Positions 17,613 through 25,909 of a stretch of 64,000 nucleotides of DNA are shown one piece after another (the stretch's first letter is position 1; every line of letters starts with the position of its first letter). The translations under genes were made by a program, and so were the position numbers. Origin of the DNA: Desulfosarcina ovata subsp. ovata (GTDB taxonomy: Bacteria; Desulfobacterota; Desulfobacteria; Desulfobacterales; Desulfosarcinaceae). The DNA is taken from contig NZ_AP021879.1 in the NCBI RefSeq assembly GCF_009689005.1, forward strand, positions 4,154,001 to 4,218,000. The letters run 5' to 3'. Under the pieces are notes generated by a model, which did not search any database, was not told the DNA's origin, and saw only the letters and a list, made by a program, of their open reading frames with translations.

Positions 17613-18566
17613 ATGCATCCTAAGGCAACCCCGCCTGAACTGCTGCTGGAGGACGAGGCCCTGAGAGACGGGCTTCAGGTGGAAGCAAGAATTTTCAGCC
17701 TGGAGGAGAAACTGCACCTCTTCCGGCTGATGCGCAACGCCGGAGTCAAACGGATCCAGGTGGGGGCCTTCGTGCATTCAAGGATCATTCCCCAGATGGC
17801 GGACACGGACGAATTGGTCCGCACCATCGGCAAACAGGATGCGACCGTGGTTTCTGCACTGATACTGAACGATAAGGGCCTGGAACGGGCTCTTGATTGC
17901 GGTGTTTCCCACCTGAGCATGTCCGTTTCGATGAGCGATACCCACAGCCGTAAAAACGCCCGTAAACCCGCCGCCGAAGCCCTGGCGTCGATGACCCGGC
18001 TGATCGGCGACGCCCTGAAATCGGGATTGGACGTGCGTGCCGGGCTGCAATGCGTTTTTGGATGCATTTACGAGGGGCGAATCTCGGAAGATGCCGTTTT
18101 GCGGGCCACCGAAAAAATGGTTGCCACGGGCGTGAAGGAGATCAATTTGGCCGACACCACCGGCATGGCCTCCCCCCTGGCGATTCGGAAGATGGTCACC
18201 CATGTGCAGGACGCCTTTCCCGGCATCCGGATCTCCCTGCATTTGCATGACACCCGTGGTTTGGGGCTGGCCAATATGTTTGCCGGCTATGAAGCCGGTG
18301 TGCGCAGTTTCGACACCTGCACGGCCGGCCTTGGTGGGTGCCCTTTCGTCAAAGGCGCGGCCGGCAACGTGCCCACCGAGGATGCCGTGAACCTGTTTGA
18401 ATCCATGGGGATTGCAACCGGGATCGATTTGGCAGCTCTGTGTGAGGCGGTCGACTATCTCGAAACCACCCTGGTGCGCCCGTTGCCCGGACGCATGCGG
18501 CGCGTTTTCGTCCATTCTCAAGAACAGGGAGACGTGCGTGAGACTTCAAAGCAAAACCCAGGTTAG
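17613..18566 (+). CDS. HMG-CoA lyase-like TIM-barrel protein
   Basis: A member of the HMGL-like family that cleaves 3-hydroxy-3-methylglutaryl-CoA or a related acyl-CoA. Catalytic landmarks are present: LRDGLQVE near residue 15 (Arg-Asp), SLHLHDTRGLGLAN (the HxH metal ligands) and GLGGCPFVKGAAGNVPTED (active-site Cys loop). The 317-residue length is usual. A TTG at 17607 is an alternative start; I prefer the ATG, seven bases after AGGAA. The 3' end overlaps aroD by 29 bp, so the two are co-transcribed. Substrate cannot be fixed: the opening EDEALRDGLQ differs from the usual EVGPRDGLQ. Confidence 0.85.
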   Translation: MHPKATPPELLLEDEALRDGLQVEARIFSLEEKLHLFRLMRNAGVKRIQVGAFVHSRIIPQMADTDELVRTIGKQDATVVSALILNDKGLERALDCGVSHLSMSVSMSDTHSRKNARKPAAEALASMTRLIGDALKSGLDVRAGLQCVFGCIYEGRISEDAVLRATEKMVATGVKEINLADTTGMASPLAIRKMVTHVQDAFPGIRISLHLHDTRGLGLANMFAGYEAGVRSFDTCTAGLGGCPFVKGAAGNVPTEDAVNLFESMGIATGIDLAALCEAVDYLETTLVRPLPGRMRRVFVHSQEQGDVRETSKQNPG

Positions 18567-19308
18567 CGTCCGCAATGTTGTCATCGGCGGACCAGACCCG
18601 CGGATCTGCATTCCGCTGGTGGCCGTGGATAAAAAGGAATTGATCGATCAGGCGAAAGTACTGCGGCCACTGTCGCCGGATATCATCGAGTGGCGGGTGG
18701 ATGGCTACAAAGGGATCGGGGAGATCGCGGACTGCCTGGCGGCAATCGATGCGCTGCGCTCGGTCATCGGTGATATCCCGCTGATTTTCACCTGCCGCAT
18801 CGAGGATGAGGGCGGTATGCAGGCCTTGTCCCAGAAGACCCGCCTGGCACTCATTGAGGCGGCGATCCGGTCCGGAGAGATCGACATCGTCGACATCGAG
18901 TTGATCAACGATGACGCGTTTATCGACGCGGTACGCAGCGCTGCCGGGAATTATGGGGTGAAACTGATCCTTTCCTACCACGATTTCAAGAAGACTCCTG
19001 CCGAAGACATCATTGTCGATAAACTCAAACAGGCCCAGACCCTGGGGGCCGATATCGCCAAGGTGGCCGTGATGCCGACCGGTTACCCGGATGTCCTGAC
19101 TTTGCTCCAGGCCACCTTAAGAGCCCGCACGGAAGCCTTGACGATTCCCCTGGTCACCATCTCCATGGCCCGCGGGGGGGTCATCACTCGCATGGCCGGC
19201 GGGCTTTTCGGCTCGGACATCACCTTCGCCATCGGGCAGGCGTCGTCAGCTCCGGGCCAGATTGCCATCGGCGATCTGAGGCAGGCCATGTCCTTTTTGT
19301 ATGCTTGA
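18538..19308 (+). CDS. aroD: 3-dehydroquinate dehydratase, type I
   Basis: Catalyses the third step of the shikimate pathway through a Schiff-base lysine. Visible type I motifs are ICIPLVAVDKKELI, DIIEWRVDGY (the EWR/D substrate residues), IFTCRIEDEGG, VDIELI, LILSYHDFKKTP (catalytic His) and DIAKVAVMP (Schiff-base Lys), ending with SFLYA. The GTG at 18538 follows AGGGAG and gives 256 residues, the usual length; the frame is open upstream inside the HMGL gene. It converges with aroK, which makes a small aromatic-amino-acid locus. Confidence 0.93.
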   Translation: MRLQSKTQVSVRNVVIGGPDPRICIPLVAVDKKELIDQAKVLRPLSPDIIEWRVDGYKGIGEIADCLAAIDALRSVIGDIPLIFTCRIEDEGGMQALSQKTRLALIEAAIRSGEIDIVDIELINDDAFIDAVRSAAGNYGVKLILSYHDFKKTPAEDIIVDKLKQAQTLGADIAKVAVMPTGYPDVLTLLQATLRARTEALTIPLVTISMARGGVITRMAGGLFGSDITFAIGQASSAPGQIAIGDLRQAMSFLYA

Positions 19309-19322
19309 CGGATTCAATGGAT

Positions 19323-19880
19323 TCATTGGCGCTTATGGGCAATTGTCGATCTGAATTTGATCTGGAACCGTGCCAGTAAAATATTTACTATCTCGTCGGG
19401 TGTTTTCAGGGAGGTTTCGATCTGTGAAAAACGGCCATAACCGTCCTTGCGCTGTTCCAACAAGTTGACGATGCGTGCCATGGGGTCCTCGCCGGCCAAT
19501 AGCGGCCGTACGTTTTGGTTGTCCTTGGAAACCCGTTCAAATATCTCTTCCGCCGTTGCGACCAGGCAGAACACCATGCCGGTTTGGCTGAGGGCGGCGG
19601 CATTGCCGGGGTCGAGCATCAACCGCCCGCCGGTGGCGATGACCTGGCCCTGCATGCCGGCGATTTCACTGACGACGGCGGACTCCATTTTCCGGAACGC
19701 CGACTCGCCCAGTTCCTCGAAAATTTTTTGAATGGTTCTTCCCGCCCGTTTCTCGATCATGACGTCGGTATCGATGAAATTGTAGCTCAGCTCTTTGGCC
19801 AAGCGTTTACCGATCGTGGTTTTCCCCGTCCCCATGAAACCGGTCAGAATGATATTGGGCTTTTGCATGGCTTTCGACAT
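19323..19880 (-). CDS. aroK: Shikimate kinase
   Basis: Phosphorylates shikimate at the 3-hydroxyl with ATP. The 185-residue protein has the P-loop GFMGTGKTT, the DTD shikimate/Mg motif (FIDTDVMIEKRAGRTI) and FRKMESAVV. The segment that normally reads GGG reads ATGGRLMLDP: the third glycine of the shikimate-binding loop is an arginine, confirmed in the codons GGC GGG CGG. The lid region (NVRPLL) is present. It converges with aroD 14 bp away. The kinase call is sound; full activity with the altered loop is likely but unproven. Confidence 0.9.
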   Translation of the reverse strand: MSKAMQKPNIILTGFMGTGKTTIGKRLAKELSYNFIDTDVMIEKRAGRTIQKIFEELGESAFRKMESAVVSEIAGMQGQVIATGGRLMLDPGNAAALSQTGMVFCLVATAEEIFERVSKDNQNVRPLLAGEDPMARIVNLLEQRKDGYGRFSQIETSLKTPDEIVNILLARFQIKFRSTIAHKRQ

Positions 19881-20039
19881 GATTTTGGTTTGTTCGGCCG
19901 ATCCGTGAATGGTCGTGTTCTCCTACCAAAGTTTGATGGAAAGCGACAGCCTTAAAAAGCGCCGCGTGCTTGCAACCGCCATCATGCAGACCTATTATCA
20001 AGCCCTCATTTACATCCCTGCATCCATGAAAGGACAACA

Positions 20040-21572
20040 ATGGCGCCACCGCGAGATCTCACCCCCCATCGCCGTCTGCTTTTGATTCTGGCGACCCTGC
20101 TGGCGCTTTTTCTGGCAGCCTTGGACACCCTGATCATGAGCGCCGCCATGCCGACCATCGTGTCCGAGCTGGGCGGTTTGCATCTTTACAGCTGGGTCTT
20201 TTCCACCTACATGCTCAGCCGGGCCGTGGCCCTGCCGGTCTTCGGCAAGCTGGCCGATCTTTTTCCCAACCGCACCCTTTACCTGATTTCAATTCTGATT
20301 TTCCTGGTGGGTTCCGTGCTGGCCGGTGCCGCGCACAGCATGATGGCGCTGACAATCTTCCGGGCGATTCAGGGCATCGGCGCCGGCGGTAATTTTGCCC
20401 TGGTCTATATCGTCCTGTCGGATATCTCCGAGCCGGAGGACCGCGGACGCATGATGTCCTATGCCAGTTTCGTATGGGGGCTGGCCAGTGTGCTGGGGCC
20501 CTCCATGGGTGGATTCATCGTCGGCTGGGTCTCCTGGCGCTGGATTTTTTATATCAACATTCCCATCGGTTTGATTTCACTGGTCGGCATCTGGCTTTTT
20601 CTCACCGAGACTCGCGAAAAACGCAACGTTATCGAGATCGATTACGCCGGCATCGTCACCCTGGTGACGGCGATCCTTGTTTTTCTCACCGCCTTTCTGC
20701 TGGGCGGACGCGAGTATGCATGGACGTCGCCACCTATATTGGGCCTGTTTTCCCTGTTTCTTCTTTCCGCCGTCGGTTTCTACACGGCGGAAAAACGGTC
20801 GACCGAACCGATTCTGCGCTTTGATTTTTTCAAACTGCGGGGGTTTTCCACCGGCAACGGGTTGGTTTTTTTCGCCAGTATGGCCATTTTTTCGCTTTCC
20901 GCCTTCAGTCCGATCTTCATTCAGGGAGCACTGGGCCGCACGCCTGCCCAGCTGGGGATGGTGATGATGTTTCTCAGCCTTGGCTGGTCCGCCGGCGCCC
21001 TCTATTGCGGTCGGCAGGCCAACCGTTGGGGGCAGAAAAACTTTTCTCTTGCCGGTGGACTGGTCCTGATCGTCGGTTGTCTCATGGCCGTGCGGTTTTC
21101 TGCCGCCACCAGCCTGTGGGCCTGCTGCCTCGCCCTGAGCCTGGCTGGTGTGGGCATGGGCTTCACCTCCATCGCCACCCTGCTGGTGGTCCAGAACAGT
21201 GTCGACAAGCAGGACCTGGGCGTGGCCACCTCGTCGCATCAATTCACCCGTACCCTTGGCGGAACGGTGGGAATCGGCGTTTGCGGCAGTATTGTCACCG
21301 CCCGCTTCGCCCGCGTGGCGGATTCGCTGAATGCATCGGATCTTCAAGGGGCCGTTCCTCCGGCGGTGATGGCTCAGATCCAGAAGAATTTCGAGAATTT
21401 TTTCCGTCCGGACGTTCAGCAGCAGCTGTCGGTGACCGCCCGTAATGTCCTGCACCAGGCCATCGGCAATTGTGTTATCGATGTTTTTTGGCTGGGCCTG
21501 GTGGCGGCGTTGATCTGCCTGGCCATCGGTCTGTTGATGCCGAAACGTGCCGGTAATTCTCATGGTGTTTAA
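20040..21572 (+). CDS. MFS drug:H+ antiporter, DHA2 (EmrB/QacA) family
   Basis: A 510-residue multi-spanning exporter, about 14 transmembrane helices. It begins LLLILATLLALFLAALDTLIMSAAMPTIVSELGG, which contains the DHA2 motif D1 (LDxTIVNxAxP variant). GKLADLFPNRTLYL gives motif A, and RAIQGIGAGGNFALVYIVLSDI gives motif B with the functional arginine. GPSMGGFIVGWVSWRWIFYINIP is motif C. It probably exports a hydrophobic toxic compound. It stands alone, 160 bp after the divergent aroK start, with no adjacent regulator. Confidence 0.92.
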   Translation: MAPPRDLTPHRRLLLILATLLALFLAALDTLIMSAAMPTIVSELGGLHLYSWVFSTYMLSRAVALPVFGKLADLFPNRTLYLISILIFLVGSVLAGAAHSMMALTIFRAIQGIGAGGNFALVYIVLSDISEPEDRGRMMSYASFVWGLASVLGPSMGGFIVGWVSWRWIFYINIPIGLISLVGIWLFLTETREKRNVIEIDYAGIVTLVTAILVFLTAFLLGGREYAWTSPPILGLFSLFLLSAVGFYTAEKRSTEPILRFDFFKLRGFSTGNGLVFFASMAIFSLSAFSPIFIQGALGRTPAQLGMVMMFLSLGWSAGALYCGRQANRWGQKNFSLAGGLVLIVGCLMAVRFSAATSLWACCLALSLAGVGMGFTSIATLLVVQNSVDKQDLGVATSSHQFTRTLGGTVGIGVCGSIVTARFARVADSLNASDLQGAVPPAVMAQIQKNFENFFRPDVQQQLSVTARNVLHQAIGNCVIDVFWLGLVAALICLAIGLLMPKRAGNSHGV

Positions 21573-21675
21573 GATGAGGTTACTTCGTGTGCCCATTGCC
21601 GTAGCACTTGCAATGACTTTTTACTCCCATGGTGAAGAAAAAAAAGACCTTGACATCCCTGCGGTAATATGAAAT

Positions 21676-21817
21676 TTAGACATCCTTGTTAAGATAGAAA
21701 CATCTATTTCGACAAGGGATGTCTTACGGCCTCCGACCGGTTCGCATCGGTGCGGAGGAAGTGAAGGCGTAACAGGTGATACACGTTTGTGTATCCGGTT
21801 ACGCCTTTTTGTTTTTT
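21676..21817 (+). promoter_or_regulatory. Structured leader with terminator upstream of feoAB (copy 1 of a three-copy element)
   Basis: The leader contains a GACATCC...GGGATGTC stem, then GTCTTACG (21721-21728), then a hairpin CCTCCG-ACCG...CGGT-CGGAGG. AGTGAAGGCG (21760-21769) follows and runs directly into a terminator stem GGCGTAAC/GTTACGCC with an inner GATACAC/GTGTATC stem and a T-run. The feoA start is 25 bases beyond. The same GTCTTACG and AGTGAAGGCG boxes occur at 38022 and 59820. TTGACA at 21650 may be the -35; no good -10 was resolved. I infer a transcription-attenuation leader. Confidence 0.7.
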
Positions 21818-21842
21818 TACCCCATTGTGAAGGAGAGTGGCG

Positions 21843-22061
21843 ATGACGCTGGATCAATTGAAACCGGGAAGCGAAGGCCGCATTAAAAAATTGTCCGTGC
21901 GTGACAAGCTGGGACAACGGTTGATGGACATGGGCGTTTACCCGGGGTTGAAATTAAAAGTGATTCGCAATGCCCCCCTGGAAGACCCCATGGAACTGGA
22001 GCTGGACGGCTATTTCGTCAGTCTGCGGCACGACGAAGCCCGTTTTGTGGAGGTGGAGTGA
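21843..22061 (+). CDS. feoA: Ferrous iron transport accessory protein FeoA
   Basis: A 72-residue SH3-like FeoA protein: MTLDQLKPGSEGRIKKL, then RLMDMGVYPGLKLKVIRNAPLEDPMELELDGYFVSLRHDEA, all family hallmarks. FeoA works with FeoB at the cytoplasmic face of the membrane. AAGGAG seven bases upstream selects the ATG at 21843 rather than the GTG at 21837. The feoB GTG start follows the stop by one base, so translation is coupled. It lies directly behind the structured leader, which probably controls it. Confidence 0.95.
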   Translation: MTLDQLKPGSEGRIKKLSVRDKLGQRLMDMGVYPGLKLKVIRNAPLEDPMELELDGYFVSLRHDEARFVEVE

Positions 22062-22062
22062 C

Positions 22063-24549
22063 GTGAACGCCGACACCTTTCTCGTTGCCCTGGCAGGCCA
22101 GCCCAATTGCGGTAAATCGACGGTGTTCAATGCCCTGACCGGGGCCAGTCAGCACGTGGCCAACTACCCGGGTGTGACCGTGGACAAGATGACCGGATGG
22201 TACCGGCACAACGGTTATCGGGTGGAGGTGGTGGACCTTCCCGGCACCTACAGCCTGACTTCCTTTTCTCCTGAGGAGCGGGTGTCGCGGGATTTCATCC
22301 TCCATGAAAAGCCGTTGGTGACGGTAAACGTCATGGATGCCGCCAACCTCAAGCGTTGCCTCTATCTGACCTTTCAGTTGTTGGAAATGGAAATCCCAGT
22401 TGTTTTGAACCTCAATATGATGGATGTGGTCGAAAATCAGGGCATAGACATCGACATGGAGAAGTTGTCCCAGCAATTGGGCATTCCCGTGGTTCCCACG
22501 GCCATGAAAAGTGGTCGCGGAAAAAAGGAGTTGCGTCATGTTATCGATGCCATGGCCGCGGCGAGGCCGGCAGTACCGCCGCTGCGCATCGACTACGGGG
22601 AAATGGAACCTTTCATCCGGGAGATCGTCGATCGGGTGGCATCGGAGACCAATCTGGCCGGGAGCTACGCCCTGAGATGGCTGGCCATCAAGCTGATGGA
22701 GGGTGACAGCGAGGTTCGGCGATTGATTCAGGAGCGCAATCCCGATGCCGACCCGTTCATTGCCATGGTCGATCAATCGCGGACGGCCTTCGAGGATCGT
22801 TTTGAAGAAGCCCCTGAAGTGCATATCGCCAACTGTCGCTACAAGGCGGCGGGTGAGATTGCCCGTGCGTGCCTGACACGGCCCCAAGGTGCCAGCCGCC
22901 CACTTTCGGACAAGATCGACGCCGTCGTCTGCCATCGTCTGCTGGGACCGGTCATCTTGGTCGGCGTGATCTGGCTGCTTTATTATTTGGCGATCGTCCA
23001 GGGATACACCATCACCAACTACACCTGGCCGCTCTTGGCCAAGCTGCGCAGTCTGACCGAAGCGGTCATGCCGTCGCCCGGATTCATCGATATTCCGCTG
23101 ATTCGTGAATTTTCGCTTTGGATCGTCGACAGCGTCAATGCCCTGCTCAACTACATCCCCATTTTCTTCATCCTCTTCGCGCTGATCGCCATTTTGGAGG
23201 ACAGCGGCTACATGCCGCGCATGGCCTTCATCATGGACCGGCTCTTCAGCCGTTACGGACTTCACGGCCAGTCCACATTGCCCATGGTGCTGGGCGGCAT
23301 TTACGTGGGCGGTTGCGCGGTGCCGGGGGTGATGTCCTGCAAGGGCATTCCCGACGAGCGATCGCGCATGGCCACGATCCTGATCATTCCGCTGCTCAAC
23401 TGCCTGGCCAAGGTGCCGTTGTATGTCCTCCTGATCAATATCTACTTTGCCGCCCACAAGGCCTGGGCCATGTTTTTCATTTCCACCATCAGTTTTCTGA
23501 TGGTGCTGTCGGTCTCTAAAATTCTCACCCTGACCGTGCTCAAGGACAGGGAGACGGCGCCTTTCGTCATGGAAATGCCACCCTATCACCTGCCTACCTG
23601 GCGCGGTGTGCTGGGCCGTGCCGTGGAGCGGGTCTGGCTCTTTGTGCGCAAAATTTCCACCATTGTGGTGGCCGTGGCGGTGGTCATTTTCGTATTGCTG
23701 CAATTCCCGGGTATCGGCAAGGAGCGCATGGATGACTACCGCGACCGGAAGGAGAAGGCCGTGGCCGCCTTCTATAAAAAAATAGACGGGACGCCCTTTC
23801 ACGACGGACTTCAAGGAGAACGGCTGATGGAATTGGTGCTTTACCAGGAGGCCTATAAGAATGCCAAAATGAAAGTCCGCGGAGAAGATGCCGTGGCGGC
23901 ATTGAACGCCGATTTTAAAGCCCGCGATGCGCTTTTCTTTAAAATCGTCCAGCCGGGAAAAGATAAGACCGCCAAAAAAGCGGGGCGGGAATTCAAAAAA
24001 CTGGTCAAGGCACGCAAGGGGCTGCTTCGGGAAATGCGCAAAGAACGGATTGACCAAAGCTTCCTGGGAACTGCGGGCCGCTGGCTGGAACCCGTCACCC
24101 GCTGGGCGGGGTTCAACTGGCGGGTCAATGTGGCCCTGCTCAGCGCCCTGGCGGCCAAGGAGAGCAGTGTGGCCACCCTGGGCGCCCTATACGAACAGGA
24201 AGAAGAGGGCGAAGCCCTGGAAAACCGCATGGCCCGGGGAGAAGTCGGTTTTACCGCCCTGCATGCCCTGGCACTGATGCTTTTCATGGTGCTTTATCCA
24301 CCCTGTATGGCCACATCCATTGCCGTTAAAATCCAGGCCGGTTCGGTCAAGTGGATGCTCTTTTCGATCGGCTATCCCATGTTATTGGGGCTCGTTGTCG
24401 CCACGCTGGTCTTTTCATTGGGCAGCGTCTTGGGGCTTTCCGGGCTGCAGGCCATGATCGCTTTTTATTGTCTGGCGTTGATCATCACGGTTGGCATGGG
24501 TTTTTTTAAGAACGACGGCCAATCTTCCAAGATTGGCGCAAACCCATAA
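22063..24549 (+). CDS. feoB: Ferrous iron transporter FeoB
   Basis: The GTPase-coupled inner-membrane Fe2+ importer. The GTP-binding domain shows G1 GQPNCGKST, G3 DLPGTYSL and G4 NLNMMD. The membrane part has two Gate motifs with the cysteines expected for FeoB: GGIYVGGCAVPGVMSCKGIPDERSR and LYPPCMATS. At 828 residues it is longer than E. coli FeoB because of a charged insertion (about residues 555-690, rich in K, R and E) between membrane segments, as in other deltaproteobacterial FeoB. The start is a GTG with GGAGGTGGAG upstream. It opens the iron island. Confidence 0.95.
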   Translation: MNADTFLVALAGQPNCGKSTVFNALTGASQHVANYPGVTVDKMTGWYRHNGYRVEVVDLPGTYSLTSFSPEERVSRDFILHEKPLVTVNVMDAANLKRCLYLTFQLLEMEIPVVLNLNMMDVVENQGIDIDMEKLSQQLGIPVVPTAMKSGRGKKELRHVIDAMAAARPAVPPLRIDYGEMEPFIREIVDRVASETNLAGSYALRWLAIKLMEGDSEVRRLIQERNPDADPFIAMVDQSRTAFEDRFEEAPEVHIANCRYKAAGEIARACLTRPQGASRPLSDKIDAVVCHRLLGPVILVGVIWLLYYLAIVQGYTITNYTWPLLAKLRSLTEAVMPSPGFIDIPLIREFSLWIVDSVNALLNYIPIFFILFALIAILEDSGYMPRMAFIMDRLFSRYGLHGQSTLPMVLGGIYVGGCAVPGVMSCKGIPDERSRMATILIIPLLNCLAKVPLYVLLINIYFAAHKAWAMFFISTISFLMVLSVSKILTLTVLKDRETAPFVMEMPPYHLPTWRGVLGRAVERVWLFVRKISTIVVAVAVVIFVLLQFPGIGKERMDDYRDRKEKAVAAFYKKIDGTPFHDGLQGERLMELVLYQEAYKNAKMKVRGEDAVAALNADFKARDALFFKIVQPGKDKTAKKAGREFKKLVKARKGLLREMRKERIDQSFLGTAGRWLEPVTRWAGFNWRVNVALLSALAAKESSVATLGALYEQEEEGEALENRMARGEVGFTALHALALMLFMVLYPPCMATSIAVKIQAGSVKWMLFSIGYPMLLGLVVATLVFSLGSVLGLSGLQAMIAFYCLALIITVGMGFFKNDGQSSKIGANP

Positions 24550-24578
24550 TCACGGAATTGAAAAAAGGAGGAAGTTTC

Positions 24579-24905
24579 ATGTTCAATCGAAGTGTTCGGC
24601 TTGTTTTTACACTGGCATCGGTCCTGCTCCTGTTCGCCGGCCAGGCCCTGGCCCACACGCCCCTTTGCTCCTGTTACGATAACGGGGATGGGACGATCAC
24701 CTGTGAAGGCGGGTTTTCCGATGGCTCGTCGGCTTCCGGGGTGCGGATGCGGGTCGAGAAAAAGGATGGCGGTGTCTTGATCGAGGGCAAGATGGATCAA
24801 GACAGCGAGTTCAGCTTCGACAAGCCCGCCAACGCCTATAATGTTGTGTTCGATGCCGGCGAAGGCCATCAGATCGAAATCGATGGCGGCGAGATTGTCG
24901 AGTAA
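24579..24905 (+). CDS. Small exported protein downstream of FeoB
   Basis: A 108-residue protein with a signal peptide (LVFTLASVLLLFAGQALA). The mature part begins HTPLCSCYDNGDGTITCEGGFSDGSSASGVRMRV and continues as a beta-rich domain of carboxypeptidase-regulatory type, ending FDAGEGHQIEIDGGEIVE. The mature N-terminal histidine plus three cysteines could bind metal. Such small proteins often sit beside DUF4198 proteins near metal transporters, as here. AAAGGAGG precedes the ATG. The function is unproven; I infer a periplasmic metal-handling role. Confidence 0.75.
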   Translation: MFNRSVRLVFTLASVLLLFAGQALAHTPLCSCYDNGDGTITCEGGFSDGSSASGVRMRVEKKDGGVLIEGKMDQDSEFSFDKPANAYNVVFDAGEGHQIEIDGGEIVE

Positions 24906-24941
24906 AAGCAATATCAAATTATAAGAAAGGAGTAATTCCCG

Positions 24942-25742
24942 ATGAAAAAAACAGTTGCTCTACTGGCCGGTGTGTTGACGCTGGCTTTGGCCCTGCCGGC
25001 CATGGCCCATTTTCAGATGATCTATACCCAGGAGTCGGCCCTTGGCAAAGCGGAGGCCATCGACCTGAAACTGGTCTTCACCCATCCTTTCGAAGCGGGT
25101 CATACCATGGATATGGGGCAGCCCGAACAGTTTTTCGTTGTACGCAAGGAGAAGAAAAAAGATCTTCTGAAGACCTTGAAGCCAATCACCTGGACCAGTT
25201 TGACCAACAGCGGTGCGGCCTACGAGACGTCATACAAGCTGCGGGGTATGGGTGACAACGTTTTCTGCCTGGTGCCGTCGCCGTATCTGGAAAAAGAGGA
25301 GGACTGCTACATTCAGCAGGTCACCAAGGCGGTGGTCAATACCGGCGGGTTTCCCACGGATTGGGATGCCGAGATCGGCCTTCCGGCCGAGATCGTTCCC
25401 CTGGACAAACCTTACGCCCTGTGGACGGGCAACGTCTTCCGGGGCATCGTCAAGGGCGGCGGCAAGCCGGTTCCCTTTGCCGAGATCGAGGTGGAGTACC
25501 TGAACCACCGGCCGGAGATGGGAAAAAACGCTTTTGCGAAAAGCGCTGCGGTAGAAGCGCCTCAGGATGCCTTCGTCACCATGACGATCAAGGCCAATGT
25601 CAACGGTGAGTTCTCCTTTGGTATTCCCAAAGCCGGTTGGTGGGGCTTCTGCGCCCTGGGTGCGGGGCCGGCAAAGGAATACCAGGGCAAGGAATTATCC
25701 CAGGATGCGGTGATCTGGGTCCAGGCCAGGGATATGAAATAA
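24942..25742 (+). CDS. DUF4198 periplasmic protein, probable metal-uptake accessory
   Basis: A 266-residue exported protein with a signal peptide (VALLAGVLTLALALPAMA). The mature protein starts at HFQMIYT, placing a histidine at or next to the new N-terminus, as in NikK-type DUF4198 proteins where it helps bind metal. FTHPFEAGHTMDMGQPEQF adds two histidines and three methionines. The C-terminal half (FRGIVKGGGKPVPFAEIEVEYLN ... FSFGIPKAGWWGF) is a transthyretin-like beta domain. It is co-directional with feoAB and the small exported protein and is followed by a strong terminator, so it probably closes the feo operon. Confidence 0.85.
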   Translation: MKKTVALLAGVLTLALALPAMAHFQMIYTQESALGKAEAIDLKLVFTHPFEAGHTMDMGQPEQFFVVRKEKKKDLLKTLKPITWTSLTNSGAAYETSYKLRGMGDNVFCLVPSPYLEKEEDCYIQQVTKAVVNTGGFPTDWDAEIGLPAEIVPLDKPYALWTGNVFRGIVKGGGKPVPFAEIEVEYLNHRPEMGKNAFAKSAAVEAPQDAFVTMTIKANVNGEFSFGIPKAGWWGFCALGAGPAKEYQGKELSQDAVIWVQARDMK

Positions 25743-25771
25743 CACCTCCTCGTCGCCCCTCCGTGCGACCG

Positions 25772-25837
25772 GGGGGGCACCGGACGGAGCACCTCCGCCT
25801 CCTCTTCCTGAGCCGTCCGGTGCCCCCCATTTTTTTG
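25772..25837 (+). terminator. Strong rho-independent terminator closing the feo operon
   Basis: A perfect 16-bp GC-rich stem (GGGGGGCACCGGACGG and its complement) around a pyrimidine-rich loop of about 25 bases, followed by ATTTTTTT. Confidence 0.92.
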
Positions 25838-25909
25838 ATTCAAAGTTGATATGGACGTTCCATCAACCCGGCACTGTCTGGAGATACACAGAAGGAAAAA
25901 GGCCGCAGC

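Noticed and set aside
22018-24057. 679-codon minus-strand frame inside feoB
   Set aside because: Caused by codon bias opposite feoB; the translation is rich in H, Q and G with no domain.
25741-25845. Riboswitch in the gap after the DUF4198 gene
   Set aside because: It is a single very stable stem with a T-run and lacks the GTCTTACG/AGTGAAGGCG boxes; it reads as a plain terminator.
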